This document shows, piece after piece, positions 62,825 to 64,000 of a stretch of DNA of 64,000 nucleotides. Every line of letters begins with the position of its first letter. Position 1 is the stretch's first letter. The stretch covers positions 77,956-141,955 of the forward strand of contig NZ_LMDM01000003.1 in the NCBI RefSeq assembly GCF_001425825.1, written 5' to 3'. A program made the translations under genes and the position numbers. The notes under the pieces were generated by a model. That model searched no databases, was not told where the DNA came from, and worked only from the letters and a program-made list of their open reading frames with translations. Source of the stretch: Rhizobacter sp. Root1238 (lineage in GTDB: Bacteria > Pseudomonadota > Gammaproteobacteria > Burkholderiales > Burkholderiaceae_C).

Positions 62825-64000
62825 TCAGCGTGGGACCATGAAGGTCGATTTCTCGTGCACCTCGGCGGCAGCGCCTTCGCCGCCCAGCCGCTCGATCTCG
62901 AACCGCATCGGGTGCGCGCCCGGACCGATCGCGGCCGCGCGCTGCGGCGGCAGCTGCACCCGCACCGCGAACCAGCGGGCTTCGGTGGGGCCCACCTCGA
63001 CCTCCGGGGGGCTCGCGATCGTCGCCTGCTCGATGCCGCTCACGCGCACGCGGTAGCGTTGTGCCGATTCGGTCGCGTTCATCACCTGCAGGCGGTAGAC
63101 GTTCTCGACGCGACCGTCCTCCACCTGGCGGGCCAGCGTGCCGCGGTCGCGCACCACGTCGACCTTGAACGGCTGGCGCAACGCGATGCTCGCGACGAAG
63201 CCGGCCGAGATCGCGACCATCACCGCACCGTAGACCAGCACGCGCGGACGCAGCACGCGGCGCAGCATCTGCGCCTGCGTCCAGCCGCCGGCCATGCCGT
63301 TCTCGGTCGCGTAGCGGATCAGCCCGCGCGGGTAGTTCATCTTGTCCATCACGCCGTTGCACACGTCGATGCAGGCCGCGCAGCCGATGCACTCGTACTG
63401 CAGCCCGTTGCGGATGTCGATGCCGGTCGGGCAGACCTGCACGCACAGCGTGCAGTCGATGCAGTCGCCCTTGCCGAGCGCCTTCGCGTCGGCGCTGCGC
63501 GGGCGCGAGCCACGCGGCTCGCCGCGCTTCTCGTCGTAGCCGATCACCAGCGTGTCGCGGTCGAACATCGCGCTCTGGAAGCGCGCGTACGGGCACATGT
63601 ACTTGCACACCTGCTCGCGCATGTAGCCGGCGTTGCCGTAGGTCGCGAAGCCGTAGAACAGCACCCAGAACCATTCCCACGGGCCGAAGCCGAGCTGCAG
63701 CGCCTCGCCGGCGAGCACGCGGATCGGCGTGAAGTAGCCGACGAAGCTGAAGCCGGTCCACAGCCCGATCGCGATCCAGGCGGCCTGCTTGCCGCCCTTG
63801 CGCAGCAGCTTGTTCGCCGACCACGGCGCGGCGTCGAGCTTCATGCGCGCGATGCGGTCGCCTTCGAGATGGCGCTCGACCCACAGGAAGATCTCGGTGT
63901 AGACCGTCTGCGGGCACGCATAGCCGCACCACAGCCGGCCGGCCACCGCGGTGAACAGGAACAGCGCATAGGCGCTGAGCACCAGCAGTCCCGTCAGGTA
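62825..64000 (-). CDS. ccoG: Cytochrome c oxidase accessory protein CcoG (N-terminus beyond right edge)
   Basis: A polytopic ferredoxin-like protein (FixG/RdxA) required for cbb3 oxidase assembly, acting in copper reduction or delivery. The 391 visible codons include membrane segments with GRLWCGYACPQTVYTEIFLW, KYMCPYARFQSAMFD, and two [4Fe-4S] motifs CIDCTLCVQVCP and CIGCAACIDVC, then a C-terminal Ig-like periplasmic domain (FAVRVQLPPQ to STFMVPR). The start lies beyond base 64000; ccoNOQP would be expected there. Confidence 0.95.
   Translation of the reverse strand, partial: YLTGLLVLSAYALFLFTAVAGRLWCGYACPQTVYTEIFLWVERHLEGDRIARMKLDAAPWSANKLLRKGGKQAAWIAIGLWTGFSFVGYFTPIRVLAGEALQLGFGPWEWFWVLFYGFATYGNAGYMREQVCKYMCPYARFQSAMFDRDTLVIGYDEKRGEPRGSRPRSADAKALGKGDCIDCTLCVQVCPTGIDIRNGLQYECIGCAACIDVCNGVMDKMNYPRGLIRYATENGMAGGWTQAQMLRRVLRPRVLVYGAVMVAISAGFVASIALRQPFKVDVVRDRGTLARQVEDGRVENVYRLQVMNATESAQRYRVRVSGIEQATIASPPEVEVGPTEARWFAVRVQLPPQRAAAIGPGAHPMRFEIERLGGEGAAAEVHEKSTFMVPR

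Overview
This 64 kb window is very GC-rich chromosomal DNA with tightly packed genes. The gene families and their order suggest a betaproteobacterium of the order Burkholderiales, perhaps a Rubrivivax/Leptothrix-like lineage; that placement is inference from gene content, since no rRNA is present. No tRNA, CRISPR array, insertion sequence or prophage was seen. Two genes run off the edges: cysD on the left and ccoG on the right.

The left part (1-17.5 kb) is mostly housekeeping and accessory DNA. It holds a TSUP anion transporter with cysD, a chemoreceptor, the complete potassium-uptake operon kdpFABC-kdpDE with an extra 30-residue mini-ORF in front, and a mixed group: SAM methyltransferase, GFA protein, winged-helix protein, a divergent SDR/LysR pair, DUF1428, a GNAT remnant with a GrpB-type protein, and a small P-loop kinase. 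The stretch from about 16.15 to 17.55 kb looks less GC-rich than its surroundings and may have been acquired.

From 17.5 kb to the right edge almost everything concerns life with little or no oxygen. In order: ubiTVU (O2-independent ubiquinone hydroxylation) beside a cluster-binding FNR; nrdJ (B12-dependent ribonucleotide reductase) behind an nnrS gene and a nitronate-monooxygenase-like flavoprotein; a nitric-oxide operon (DUF2249, quinol NO reductase norZ, nsrR, DUF59, two multi-spanning membrane proteins, sirB2); divergent nirK-nirV-sco for nitrite reduction; napEDABC for periplasmic nitrate reduction; a hemerythrin protein with a lipoprotein HtrA-like protease; a two-component pair; a second FNR-family regulator; the arginine deiminase operon arcDABC; universal stress proteins; an acyl-CoA synthetase/GNAT fusion; a high-potential iron-sulfur protein with a long-chain acyl-CoA synthetase; oleate hydratase; a SafE-type membrane protein; hemN; a third FNR; and the start of a cbb3-oxidase maturation cluster (ccoG, fixH-like).

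The genes are tied together by regulatory DNA. About a dozen sites resembling the FNR box (TTGAY-N4-RTCAA) lie in front of these operons, including tandem and triple arrays, and a 31-bp NsrR-like palindrome lies in front of the NO-reductase operon. Three FNR-family proteins are encoded here, two with the CX2CX5C iron-sulfur signature. The picture is a dense oxygen/nitric-oxide regulon: nitrate to nitrite to NO to N2O respiration (no nosZ in this window), anaerobic quinone, haem and deoxynucleotide synthesis, and ATP from arginine. The least understood parts are the FNR-controlled flavoprotein/NnrS/NrdJ operon, the paralogous membrane proteins of the NO operon, and the hemerythrin/protease pair behind three FNR boxes.
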